A stretch of DNA of 64,000 bases from NCBI GenBank assembly GCA_934479825.1, contig CAKSOW010000003.1, positions 62,001-126,000 of the forward strand. Reading direction: 5' to 3'. The position numbers and the translations under genes are program-made. Positions within the stretch are counted from its first letter, which is position 1. Each line of letters begins with the position of its first letter. Shown here one piece after another: positions 53,534 through 62,177 of this stretch. Below the pieces are notes generated by a model, which was given only the letters and a program-made list of their open reading frames with translations, was not told the origin of the DNA and did no database searches. Origin of the DNA: an uncultured Eubacteriales bacterium (GTDB lineage Bacteria; Bacillota; Clostridia; Oscillospirales; CAG-382).

Positions 53534-54748
53534 ATGAGCGAAAAAAGATTTGTTTATGCCGATAATGCGGCTACGACAAGCGTCCATCCGCGGGTACTTG
53601 CGGAAATGCTGCCGTATCTCGGCGAGTTTTACGGAAATCCGTCCAGCCTGTATTCCAAAGGCCAACAAGTGTTCACACTGTTGGAAGGCGCACGTGCGCG
53701 TATAGCGGCGCTTTTAGGCTGTGAAGCGCGTGAACTCTATTTCACCGGCTGTGGCTCGGAGGGCGATAACTGGGCCATTAAAGGCGCTGTGGACGCCTAT
53801 TTGCAGAAAAACAAAGTAACCGCTTGCCATGTCGTCACCACCAAGATTGAACATCATGCCGTTCTCAATACCTGCAAAGCGCTGGAAAAGAAAGGCATTG
53901 CCGTTACCTATCTGGATGTCGATTCCAACGGCAAGGTAAATCCCGACGATGTGATAACCGCTTTGCGTGACGATACCTGTATCGTCGCTGTCATGTACGC
54001 CAACAACGAGATCGGTACGATTGAACCGATTGCCGAAATCGGCGCGAAAATCAAGGAATACAATGCCGCAAACAACAAAAAAGTTCTGTTTTTCTCTGAT
54101 GCGGTTCAGGCTGTCGGACATGTTCCGGTCGATATAAAGAGTTTAAACGTGGACATGCTTTCGCTTTCCGGACATAAATTCCGCGCCCCCAAAGGCGTAG
54201 GTGCGCTGTATATCAAGAGCGGCGTTGTCATCAAGAGTTTGATCGACGGCGGCGGCCAGGAACGCGGCAAGCGCGGCGGCACGGAAAACGTTGCGTCGAT
54301 CATGGGACTTGCCAAAGCGCTTGAAATTGCCTGCGACGAGATGAAAGATGACAATGCGCGTCTTGCCATGCTGCGCGACGAGCTGATCTACCGTCTGACG
54401 ACCGAAATCCCGGAAGCGCAGTTGACGGGACACCCCACCAAGCGGCTTCCCGGAACGGCAAGCTTTGTCTTTAAATATATCGAGGGTGAATCCTTGCTGT
54501 TATTGCTTGACGCAGAGGGCGTTTGTGCGTCCACAGGCTCTGCCTGCTCGTCCAAGTCGCTCGAACCGTCGCACGTATTGCTGTCTATCGGACTGCCGCA
54601 TGAAATTGCTCACGGTTCTCTCCGCTTAACGCTTTCTCACGAAACCACCAAAGAAGATGTGGATTATATCGTCGAAAAAGTCAAATATGTGGTGCAGACG
54701 CTTCGCAACTTCTCGCCGATCTGCCCGAAAGAATTAAAGCAAAACTAA
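53534..54748 (+). CDS. nifS: Cysteine desulfurase (NifS/IscS type)
   Basis: A 404-residue PLP enzyme. YADNAATT at the N-terminus, IEHHAVL, the PLP lysine in SLSGHKFRAPKGVGAL and the catalytic Cys in CASTGSACSSKS. It frees sulfur from cysteine and passes it to the scaffold encoded next. Overall length and the neighbouring scaffold suit the NifS/IscS group I family. Confidence 0.92.
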   Translation: MSEKRFVYADNAATTSVHPRVLAEMLPYLGEFYGNPSSLYSKGQQVFTLLEGARARIAALLGCEARELYFTGCGSEGDNWAIKGAVDAYLQKNKVTACHVVTTKIEHHAVLNTCKALEKKGIAVTYLDVDSNGKVNPDDVITALRDDTCIVAVMYANNEIGTIEPIAEIGAKIKEYNAANNKKVLFFSDAVQAVGHVPVDIKSLNVDMLSLSGHKFRAPKGVGALYIKSGVVIKSLIDGGGQERGKRGGTENVASIMGLAKALEIACDEMKDDNARLAMLRDELIYRLTTEIPEAQLTGHPTKRLPGTASFVFKYIEGESLLLLLDAEGVCASTGSACSSKSLEPSHVLLSIGLPHEIAHGSLRLTLSHETTKEDVDYIVEKVKYVVQTLRNFSPICPKELKQN

Positions 54749-54788
54749 CCGAACGCGTGTTATTTTCGATTATAAGGGAGGATTACCC

Positions 54789-55256
54789 ATGTTATATTCA
54801 GCCAAGGTCATGGATCATTTCACACATCCGCGCAATGTCGGCGAAATGCCCGACGCTACGGCAACCGGCGAAGTCGGCAATGCCAAATGCGGCGATATCA
54901 TGAAGATCTATTTGAAGATCGACGAAAACGACATCATCACCGACGCTAAATTTGAAACATTCGGCTGTGCGTCTGCAATTGCAACCTCTTCCATGGCAAC
55001 CGAGCTTATCAAAGGTCAGCCGATCTCCAAAGCGCTTGAACTGTCCAATGCCGCCGTTGTTGAGGCTCTCGACGGACTTCCGCCGGCCAAGATCCATTGT
55101 TCGGTGCTCGCCGAAGAAGCGGTCAAAGCGGCCATTTTAGACTACTACAAAAAGACCGGACGCGATACAACCGAATTGGAAAAAGAATGCGGCGGCTGTT
55201 GCTCTTGCTGCGGCGGTCATGAAGAGGAACACCATGCGGTTCCCGAAGAGGAATAA
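54789..55256 (+). CDS. nifU: Fe-S cluster scaffold (NifU N-terminal/IscU type)
   Basis: A 155-residue scaffold with the three cluster cysteines in GNAKCGDIM, TFGCASAIA and KIHCSVLAEEA, plus the preceding conserved start YSAKVMDHFTHPRNVG. After the core, a C-terminal tail adds CGGCCSCCGG and a His/Glu-rich end, a possible extra metal site. The partner desulfurase is 40 bases upstream. Confidence 0.9.
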   Translation: MLYSAKVMDHFTHPRNVGEMPDATATGEVGNAKCGDIMKIYLKIDENDIITDAKFETFGCASAIATSSMATELIKGQPISKALELSNAAVVEALDGLPPAKIHCSVLAEEAVKAAILDYYKKTGRDTTELEKECGGCCSCCGGHEEEHHAVPEEE

Positions 55257-55275
55257 AAACGAAAGAAGAAGCAGA

Positions 55276-55728
55276 ATGAAAAACGTTTATATTGCCAACG
55301 ACCATGCGGCGGTCGATTTGAAAAATGAGCTTTGTCCTTATATCGAAAGCCTTGGTTTCCATGTCATCAACTTAGGTACAGACGAAAAAACAAGCGTCAA
55401 CTATCCGGAATATGCCGAAAAAGCGGCCAAGGCGGTACTTGCCGATGAGGGCTCGCTCGGCATTCTGATCTGCGGAACCGGTATCGGCATGTCGCTTGCC
55501 GCAAACAAGGTACATGGAATTCGCGCCGCGGCAGTCAGTGAAGTATACAGTGCGAAATTAACGCGCATGCACAACGATGCCAATATGGTGTGTATCGGGG
55601 CGCGCGTCATTGGGCCGGAAACGGCGAAAATGATTGTGGAAGCCTTTTTGACAACTCCGTTCGAGGGCGGCCGTCATCAAAAACGTGTTAATATGATCAC
55701 GGAGATCGAAGAAAGAGAATCCAAATAG
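55276..55728 (+). CDS. rpiB: Ribose-5-phosphate isomerase B
   Basis: A 150-residue RpiB/LacA/LacB enzyme: IANDHAAVDLKNEL at the N-terminus, the catalytic Cys in LICGTGIGMSLAANKV and HNDANMVCIGARVIG. It interconverts ribose 5-phosphate and ribulose 5-phosphate. Start ATG at 55276 gives the usual family length; the ORF upstream overlaps nifU. It appears cotranscribed with nifS-nifU. Confidence 0.9.
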   Translation: MKNVYIANDHAAVDLKNELCPYIESLGFHVINLGTDEKTSVNYPEYAEKAAKAVLADEGSLGILICGTGIGMSLAANKVHGIRAAAVSEVYSAKLTRMHNDANMVCIGARVIGPETAKMIVEAFLTTPFEGGRHQKRVNMITEIEERESK

Positions 55729-55737
55729 GGTGTTGTT

Positions 55738-55767
55738 CCGTCGGGAAACATCTCTGTTTCCCGACGG
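55738..55767 (+). terminator. Hairpin after rpiB
   Basis: A perfect 13-bp stem (55738-55750 with 55755-55767, arm CCGTCGGGAAACA) with a TCTC loop, ten bases after the stop. There is no T run, but stem strength and place suggest termination or 3'-end protection. Confidence 0.6.
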
Positions 55768-55824
55768 AATTGGGACGGCACAAACAGTATTTTTCGACAA
55801 AACAAAGTTTTTTGCGAAAAACCC

Positions 55825-55853
55825 TTGACAAGTTGCGCTCTTTATGGTATTAT
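55825..55853 (+). promoter_or_regulatory. tRNA-Lys promoter
   Basis: TTGACA (55825-55830), 17 bases, TATTAT (55848-55853), about 36 bases before the mature tRNA. Confidence 0.75.
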
Positions 55854-55889
55854 ATTAAGGCTGTGAAACGAAAGAACGTTTTCTCTGTT

Positions 55890-55965
55890 GCCCCTGTAGC
55901 TCAGCCGGTAGAGCACATGACTTTTAATCATGGTGTCCGGAGTTCGATTCTCCGCAGGAGCACCA
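55890..55965 (+). tRNA. tRNA-Lys (anticodon TTT)
   Basis: A 76-base cloverleaf with encoded CCA. D arm GCTC/GAGC, anticodon stem CATGA/TCATG with loop CTTTTAA (anticodon TTT), T stem CGGAG/CTCCG with loop TTCGATT. The acceptor arms GCCCCTG and CAGGAGC pair except for a C-A mismatch at the third pair. The MiaB target bases do not apply to this tRNA. Confidence 0.92.
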
Positions 55966-56006
55966 ACCCCCGACAAATACTTGCGTATTTGTCGGGGGTT
56001 CTTTTT
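55966..56006 (+). terminator. Terminator after tRNA-Lys
   Basis: A long stem formed by ACCCCCGACAAATAC and GTATTTGTCGGGGG(T) with a short TTGC loop, followed by CTTTTT; it begins right after the CCA. Confidence 0.9.
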
Positions 56007-56040
56007 ATGTAAAGCCGGGAAAGAGCGTTTCCGGTTTTAC

Positions 56041-56152
56041 CGGAAAAACCAAAGACGCTCGATGGCAAACCATCGAGCGTCAAATTTTAAATTCTTTTGC
56101 CCCACTTTTCTTTTAAGAAAAGCGGGCTCAGTTTAAGGGCGAGCAACCCTTG
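56041..56152 (-). terminator. Three-hairpin 3' UTR module with the nucleotidyltransferase terminator
   Basis: On the minus strand, ten bases after the stop of the nucleotidyltransferase gene, come a small hairpin (56135-56151) and a second A/T-capped hairpin (about 56101-56126). A 12-bp terminator stem (56070-56081 with 56054-56065, arm GACGCTCGATGG) then ends in TTTGGTTTTT. It is nearly the same module as after nagA, with a different terminator stem. Confidence 0.8.
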
Positions 56153-56161
56153 TACATGCGT

Positions 56162-57019
56162 TTAGGCCTTGAACTTGTCGTATAACCCCTTGGCACAGAG
56201 TGCGGCAATCGCATCCACGACCGACTGCTTGTCTTCCTTGTAGGTAACTCCATACCACTTGTCGTCGGTGTAGAGAACCTTGACTTTTTCACCGTCAACC
56301 TTGATCATTTTGTCCACAATGCGCGGAAGCAGATATTCGCTCTTCAATTCCGTCCCCTGCTCGGCAAGGAATTTCACAAAACCGCTTTCCAGCTCATCAA
56401 ACAGCTTCGGCATAAAACCGAACATGTTCATGGACGCAATGGTGTCTGCCGGAAAATCATTGTCTTTCGGAATCGAGAGATGCTCCGTCACGCCGGTGAG
56501 GTAGTTGTTCGCGTCGATATCGCAGATACCGCGCGCAACCGTGCCGTTTTCGCTGACCGTGTTCTGCAGCTTGTAACCGACCATACAGGTCTCCGTGCTG
56601 GTCTCAAAATGTTTCTTCAATACCTTGTAGCCGCCTTTTCCGTAGAAATCGTCGGCATTGATAACAGCAAACGGGCCATGGATGAAGTTCTTCGCGCAGA
56701 GAACCGCCTGACCGGTACCCCACGGCTTTACACGGTTTTCGGGAACCGTATAGGGCGCAGGAATGTCATCCAATTCCTGGAAAGCATATTCAACGTCGAT
56801 CATCTTTTCGATTCTCTTGCCGATGATCTCACGGAAATCATGCTCAATCGCCTTTTTGATGACAAAAACCGCTTTGTCAAAACCGGCTTCAAGGGCATCG
56901 TAAACGGAAAATTCGAGAATTACCTCGCCGTGCGGGCCGACCGGTTCGATCTGCTTCAAACCGCCGAAACGACTGCCCATACCGGCCGCCATTACAAGAA
57001 GTGTCATTTTGTTGTCCAT
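56162..57019 (-). CDS. Sugar-phosphate nucleotidyltransferase-like protein
   Basis: A 285-residue nucleotidyltransferase: LVMAAGMGSRFGGLKQ (nucleotide-binding G-x-G-x-R-x-G-G loop), PWGTGQAVLCAKNFI and INADDFYGKGGYKVL (metal-binding Asp). It is shorter than and different from GalU in the C-terminal part, so UTP-glucose-1-phosphate uridylyltransferase is only one possibility. It may supply NDP-sugar for wall or exopolysaccharide synthesis. It lies 37 bases after the clpE-like gene. Confidence 0.75.
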   Translation of the reverse strand: MDNKMTLLVMAAGMGSRFGGLKQIEPVGPHGEVILEFSVYDALEAGFDKAVFVIKKAIEHDFREIIGKRIEKMIDVEYAFQELDDIPAPYTVPENRVKPWGTGQAVLCAKNFIHGPFAVINADDFYGKGGYKVLKKHFETSTETCMVGYKLQNTVSENGTVARGICDIDANNYLTGVTEHLSIPKDNDFPADTIASMNMFGFMPKLFDELESGFVKFLAEQGTELKSEYLLPRIVDKMIKVDGEKVKVLYTDDKWYGVTYKEDKQSVVDAIAALCAKGLYDKFKA

Positions 57020-57056
57020 GTTGTATTACTCCTTTTGTTATTTGATTGGCATAAAT

Positions 57057-59420
57057 TTATTTGGTGACAATGACCCGAATCTCACCGTTTTCAGCATATA
57101 CCGAAATACCGGTAATCTTGGAGTCATAGCCTGCAATAATGAGTTCCGCCGCGCGATCCTCGATTTCGGTCTGTATCAGACGGCGCAAATTGCGCGCCCC
57201 GTATTTGACCGAATAGGCCTTGTCGGCAAGCAGCGTGTAGACCTCGTCCGTACAGGTCAACAGAATCTTCTTGACTTCCAGCGTATCGGCAAGTTCTTTT
57301 ACCATGATACGTGCAATGGAAACAAAGTTTTCGCGGCTCAGACTGTTAAAGGTGATGATCTCATCGACACGGTTGATAAACTCCGGACGTAAGAAAGCGG
57401 CAAGCGCCTTGTGCGTTTTGTCCTCGTTCACCTCAGCCTGCGATTTGGAAAATCCGGCTGCCGCACTTGTGCCGACCGAGCCGGCATTGGTGGTCATGAC
57501 AATGATCGTGTTCTTGAAATTGACCTCTTTGCCGTGCGCATCGGTAATGCGGCCGTCGTCGAGAATCTGTAACAGCACATTGAGAACATCGGGGTGCGCC
57601 TTTTCAATCTCATCAAACAGAACAACGCTGTACGGACGGCGGCGAATCTTTTCGGTGAGCTGTCCGGCTTCATCATAGCCGACATAGCCGGGCGGCGAGC
57701 CGATAATCCGGCTGACGGCATGCTTTTCCATAAATTCGGACATGTCGAGTCGGATCAATGCCTCAGGAGAATCAAACAGATCCGACGCAAGCGTCTTGAC
57801 AAGCTCAGTCTTTCCGACGCCGGTAGGCCCGGCAAAAATAAAGGAAACCGGCTTTTCTTTGGCATAGATCCCGGCACGCTGACGTTTGATAGCCTTTGCG
57901 ACAGCCTCTACTGCTTTATCCTGCCCGATAATGCGGCGTTTTAAGCGTTCAGCCAATTTGTCGATACGCAGGAATTCGTTTTCGTTGATTGTGCTTGCCG
58001 GAATGCCGGTCCAGATCTCAATGACCTTGGCAAGCTCCTCAGTGGTCAATTTTACGTTCCCGCGCTTTTCTTCCCAATCGTTATAAAGCGCAAGCTGTTT
58101 GGCTTCTTGTGTTTTCGCGTCGGCAAGCTCCCGATAGTAGGCTTCCGATTCTTCCGGTTTTTCCTCGTTCGGGGGAGCGGCCTCCAAGCGTGCCACCTCC
58201 GCCTTTGCTTTGTCAAGAGCGGCTTTGGCGTTCTCTGCTTCGATGACGGTTTCGTCGTGAAGCGCAAGGTGCGACGCCGCCTCGTCCATTAAATCAATGG
58301 CCTTGTCGGGCAGGAAACGGTCGGTAATATAGCGTTCGGAAAGCGTTACAGCCGCTTTTACCGTCTCATCCGGAATGACAACGCCGTGGAAACTTTCATA
58401 ATACGGCTTGATACCCTCCAAAATTTTCACGGTATCCGCCACAGACGGTTCGGCAATGACGATCGGCTGGAAACGGCGTTCCAATGCGGAATCTTTTTCA
58501 ATATATTTGCGGTATTCGGCAAGCGTGGTCGCACCGATAACATGAATTTCGCCGCGCGAAAGCGCCGGTTTCAGAATGTTGGCGGCGTTCATACCGCCCT
58601 CGGAATCGCCAGCCGCGACGATGTTGTGCACTTCATCGATAACCAAAAGAATATTGCCGAGTTTCTTGACCTCTTCGATAAGACCTTTCATACGATTCTC
58701 AAACTGACCGCGGAATTGCGTACCTGCTACCATGGCGGTCATATCGAGAAGGCAGACTTCAAAGCCCCTTAACTTCAACGGCACGTCTCCCGACGCAATT
58801 TTCTGCGCCAAGGCTTCGGCAATGGCCGTTTTTCCGACGCCCGGCTCACCGATCAGGCAAGGATTGTTTTTCTGACGGCGGCAGAGAATCTGAATGGTGC
58901 GTTCCAACTCCCTGTCGCGGCCGATAACGCGGTCAAGTTCGCCGCGTTTTGCCTTTTCGGTCAGGTTGAGAGAGAACATATCTAAATTTTTTCGTCCTTT
59001 GGCGGATTTCTTTTTGGCGTCGTTTCCGTTTTTCTGTCGGTTGACGCCGAAATTGCCGAGATTTCCGAAAATCGAGCCGAGATTGACGGACGGTGTGCGC
59101 GTTTCGCTCTCATCGGGATCGTCGGGGTCATCCGGATTGTCCGGATTATCGGGATTTTCCGGATCGCCTTCCATACCGGGCATACCGGAAAGAAGTCCGG
59201 AATTTTCCATTAGTCCGGAAAGCTCTTCGCTCATGTTTTCGAGCTGTTCGTCATCGATGCCCATTTTTTCAAGCATATCGGTGACAGGCGCGATACCGAG
59301 CTCCTTGGCACAGAGCAAGCAATAGCCCTCGGATTCGGCCGGCTTCTTACCGGTCGGGTCGAATTTTTGAAGAAAGACCACAGCCGGTCTTTTTTTGCAT
59401 TTACAACAAATAGCAGACAT
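57057..59420 (-). CDS. clpE: ClpE-like AAA+ unfoldase with N-terminal zinc finger
   Basis: A 787-residue class I Clp ATPase. The N-terminus has a Cys4 zinc ribbon (CCKC ... CLLC) instead of Clp_N repeats, as in ClpE. An Asp-Pro-rich linker at about residues 85-105 consists of NPD/DPD repeats. D1 has GEPGVGKTAIAEALA and IDEVHNIV; a short UVR-like coiled-coil region lies between; D2 has GPTGVGKTELVKTLA. It feeds proteins to ClpP. No CtsR box is visible in the 71-base gap upstream, so it seems to be transcribed with cvpA and pgsA. The ATG at 59420 follows GAGG; the open frame extends upstream into pgsA. Confidence 0.82.
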   Translation of the reverse strand: MSAICCKCKKRPAVVFLQKFDPTGKKPAESEGYCLLCAKELGIAPVTDMLEKMGIDDEQLENMSEELSGLMENSGLLSGMPGMEGDPENPDNPDNPDDPDDPDESETRTPSVNLGSIFGNLGNFGVNRQKNGNDAKKKSAKGRKNLDMFSLNLTEKAKRGELDRVIGRDRELERTIQILCRRQKNNPCLIGEPGVGKTAIAEALAQKIASGDVPLKLRGFEVCLLDMTAMVAGTQFRGQFENRMKGLIEEVKKLGNILLVIDEVHNIVAAGDSEGGMNAANILKPALSRGEIHVIGATTLAEYRKYIEKDSALERRFQPIVIAEPSVADTVKILEGIKPYYESFHGVVIPDETVKAAVTLSERYITDRFLPDKAIDLMDEAASHLALHDETVIEAENAKAALDKAKAEVARLEAAPPNEEKPEESEAYYRELADAKTQEAKQLALYNDWEEKRGNVKLTTEELAKVIEIWTGIPASTINENEFLRIDKLAERLKRRIIGQDKAVEAVAKAIKRQRAGIYAKEKPVSFIFAGPTGVGKTELVKTLASDLFDSPEALIRLDMSEFMEKHAVSRIIGSPPGYVGYDEAGQLTEKIRRRPYSVVLFDEIEKAHPDVLNVLLQILDDGRITDAHGKEVNFKNTIIVMTTNAGSVGTSAAAGFSKSQAEVNEDKTHKALAAFLRPEFINRVDEIITFNSLSRENFVSIARIMVKELADTLEVKKILLTCTDEVYTLLADKAYSVKYGARNLRRLIQTEIEDRAAELIIAGYDSKITGISVYAENGEIRVIVTK

Positions 59421-59491
59421 TTTTTCCTCGTTAATATCTGCGCTTTCGGTGGCGCAGAACAGATTTAAAAAAATTGGTTTGTATCTGACGG

Positions 59492-60046
59492 CTACGATTT
59501 TTTGCCGGCCGATACCGAACGAATCATTTTGATCAAATCCTCTCCGCAGTAAACGCCGCAGGAAAAGACAAAGTACAGCGCAACCAAAATGCAGATCAGA
59601 TCCACGCCGAATACGCCGATCTGTTCGGAAAACAGGGAAATGACGAAAACCGCTCCGAATACAAGCACGGTTGCAAGTTTGCCGAAAAAGTTGGATTTGA
59701 CAACGAATTTTGTTTTGCGGAAAATGACAAGCGCTCCGATAGCCGTTGCCAATTCCTTGGCAAAATAGATGAGCGGCATCCAGAATGGGACATAATCCCG
59801 ATACCACAGACAGAGAAACGCCGAAAGCTGCAAGAGTTTATCGGCTAACGGGTCAAGCACTTTACCGAGAGTGGAGGTGCAGTTGAAGCGGCGCGCAATG
59901 TAGCCGTCGAGCACATCGGTGGCTCCGGCAAGTATAAAGACGATGACTGCCGCCGGAATGTTTCCGTTCAAGAACAAAATTACGAAAACAGGCACCATAC
60001 ATAGCCGTATGACCGATAAAATGTTGGGTAGATACTTAACAGACAT
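59492..60046 (-). CDS. pgsA: CDP-diacylglycerol-glycerol-3-phosphate 3-phosphatidyltransferase
   Basis: A 184-residue membrane enzyme with four to six helices and the CDP-alcohol phosphotransferase motif D-G-x2-A-R-x8-G-x3-D-x3-D, seen as VLDGYIARRFNCTSTLGKVL then DPLADK near residues 45-70. It makes phosphatidylglycerol phosphate. It is 65 bases downstream of cvpA. The glycerol-phosphate specificity is inferred from length and N-terminal sequence. Confidence 0.87.
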   Translation of the reverse strand: MSVKYLPNILSVIRLCMVPVFVILFLNGNIPAAVIVFILAGATDVLDGYIARRFNCTSTLGKVLDPLADKLLQLSAFLCLWYRDYVPFWMPLIYFAKELATAIGALVIFRKTKFVVKSNFFGKLATVLVFGAVFVISLFSEQIGVFGVDLICILVALYFVFSCGVYCGEDLIKMIRSVSAGKKS

Positions 60047-60111
60047 AAAAACCTCCGAACCGCACTTTGCCTTTTGCGCCCGGTGCGGTAAATGGACTTT
60101 GTGCCGTAGGA

Positions 60112-60828
60112 TTATTTATAGAGAAACGCAAGCGGATTGATACCGGAAAGTTTGGTGAACAAGATAGCATTGGCTGCGCTTTCTTTATCTATGGCGATGC
60201 CTGCGCCCGGCAGATACGGCAATGCGATGTTTACCACCGTGCAGAAAACGAATACGGCAAGAAGTCCGGCTGCCGCGCCAAAGACGAAGCCGCCTAATTT
60301 ATTGGCAAAATGTAATACCGGCAATTTGAAAATGAGATCCAACAACAGCACGGCAAGATTCAAAAGTACAATAGCCGCTAAGAATACGGCAAGCACCGCA
60401 AGTGCGTTGGATAACGTCTCGGCGGCAGGTTCAACGATATAATCGGATAATTTGGCCGCTATCTGCGTTTCGCCGCTTTCGACAAGTTCGGTATATTTTT
60501 CCTTGACTTTATCCGTACCCGTGCCGAAACCGGACAGAAGAGCGGTAATGCCGGCAGGGGCGTCGTCAAGAAGAGTGCCGAGTTTTTCCGAATCCAAGGA
60601 ATTGGCTACGTATTCTTCTACTTTTTCGTTTAAATTGTCCGTTAACTGCTTATAGACTAATGTACTGCGAAAATATTCTGCTACGGACGCATGAAAATTG
60701 ACGGCAATCAATACCGCGGCGATCGTTACGACCGTACCGCAGACGGATTTGATAAGGCCGCGTTTAGCGCCGCTTATGGCAAACAAAACAAAAATTACGG
60801 CAATGATAACGTCAAGAAACAACCACAT
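60112..60828 (-). CDS. CvpA-family membrane protein
   Basis: A 238-residue protein with helices at about 5-25, 28-48, 125-160 and 180-205 and a polar insert between the second and third. The N-terminus (DVIIAVIFVLFAISGAKRGL) is the CvpA/colicin V production signature. The role in Gram-positives is not settled; envelope integrity is proposed. First gene of a four-gene minus-strand operon. Confidence 0.8.
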   Translation of the reverse strand: MWLFLDVIIAVIFVLFAISGAKRGLIKSVCGTVVTIAAVLIAVNFHASVAEYFRSTLVYKQLTDNLNEKVEEYVANSLDSEKLGTLLDDAPAGITALLSGFGTGTDKVKEKYTELVESGETQIAAKLSDYIVEPAAETLSNALAVLAVFLAAIVLLNLAVLLLDLIFKLPVLHFANKLGGFVFGAAAGLLAVFVFCTVVNIALPYLPGAGIAIDKESAANAILFTKLSGINPLAFLYK

Positions 60829-60922
60829 ATTTGTATATCTGTCCTCTCACGATGAGCCTGATGAATAAGGGGGATAGTCTATTGTATGAATTTTAACAAA
60901 GATATACCCTTAACATTATAAC

Positions 60923-60951
60923 ATTATATCATTCTTTTGAAGTGAAATCAA
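60923..60951 (-). promoter_or_regulatory. Promoter of the cvpA-pgsA-clpE operon
   Basis: Minus strand TTGATT (60946-60951), 17 bases, TATAAT (60923-60928); a second TATAAT-like box follows at 60914-60919. The leader is about 90 bases with no recognised regulatory RNA. Confidence 0.6.
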
Positions 60952-61044
60952 TAGAAAAAGTGTTGGTTTTGTTATTTTTCTTTTAATTTTAAAAATTCGG
61001 AAACCCGTCTCTTAGGGAAATTTTCCCTAAGAGACGGGTTTAAT

Positions 61045-61940
61045 GTTACTTTTTCGCTTGTACGAAAAAGTAACCAAAGGGGACGTTTTTACGTTCTTTT
61101 TGCTTCTGCAAAAAGAACCAAAAAGCAGACGGGGCTAACGCCCTGCGACCTCGGTTCAAAACCCGTGCGGTGAGATTTTAAGTAAAATTTGAAACGTTCT
61201 GCGCATTAAGTTTTTTTGCAAAAGTTTGTTAGAACCGCGATACGCACGGCCACGTTTTGAACCGGTGCAAAAGGGAAACTTTTGATAAGACGCAGAATCG
61301 GGTTTTGAGGAAAATTGAAGTTGCAGTGCGTGCTTGCCGCCGCAGACAGTCGATAAAAAGGGAAACTGCACGTTGTTTTTGGCACGGCGGAAATGGGAAA
61401 TCGGTGTGGGTTGGTAAAAGATTAGCGTAAAGCCGTTGCTTGGCATGACATCAAAATGGTGTGAACTGATAGAAACTTTGAGATTTATTAGATGCTTTGT
61501 TTGAGGAAAACCAGAGCTTTTGCATTTTCTTACAAAACTTACCGGTTCTCACAAAAGAAACTCTCTGCTCACTACAAAACAACTTCCGCCAAACTTTTCT
61601 TTTTCCCGTAAAGCTATAAGTCTGTTGCTCAAAATAACACCTCCCACCAAACTTCCCCATTTCCTGAAACACATAACCAGCTGTCCACCCAAATCAAACT
61701 TTGCCTTTTTATAAACACCTGCAAATCCTTGCGCAGTAAAGCATGCGTCTCGCACCGGTTCAAAACATGGCCGTGCGTGTTTGCGGCACTAACAAACTTT
61801 TGCAAAACTTTTTAATACGCTCAACTTTTCAAATTTTATCTAAAATCCCACCGCACGGGTTTTGAACCGCACCCTGGGAGTCCAGAGGGCCGCAGCCCTT
61901 GGTCTGCTTTTGGTTACTTTTCGCAGAGGCGAAAAGTAAC
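61045..61940. repeat. Long repeat element, copy C
   Basis: Third copy, same orientation as A. Outer hairpins at 61045-61074 and 61913-61940, an inner left hairpin at 61093-61118 matching the one that opens copy A, and the arm core CGCACGGCCACGTTTTGAAC at 61243-61262. The inverse core lies in 61751-61777. A separate palindrome (about 61008-61040, CTTAGGGAAA and its complement) adjoins it. No conserved reading frame. It lies between the divergent cvpA and pyrH promoters. Confidence 0.85.
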
Positions 61941-62053
61941 CGAAAAACGTCTCTTACATACTTTTCGCAAAATGAAAAGCATGTAACCCCAGACAGGCAG
62001 TCCCGGCCTCGCAACCAATATGTCACAATTTCTTGATATTTACAAATAAACTC

Positions 62054-62082
62054 TTGCATTTCGTAAAGATTTTTGATATAAT
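62054..62082 (+). promoter_or_regulatory. Promoter of pyrH-frr-uppS
   Basis: TTGCAT (62054-62059), 17 bases, TATAAT (62077-62082), about 90 bases before pyrH. rpsB and tsf, the common upstream partners, are absent here. Confidence 0.7.
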
Positions 62083-62177
62083 GACTTAGAATATGGATAA
62101 GAGCCGCTTATCTTGCCATAAAACCGTAATTCCACACTATTTTATTTGTAAACATCCGGAAAGGAATGGGAAAACCA

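Noticed and set aside
59421..59491. CtsR or CIRCE heat-shock operator before the clpE-like gene
   Set aside because: No GGTCAAA direct repeat or CIRCE palindrome is present; the gene appears to be read from the cvpA promoter.
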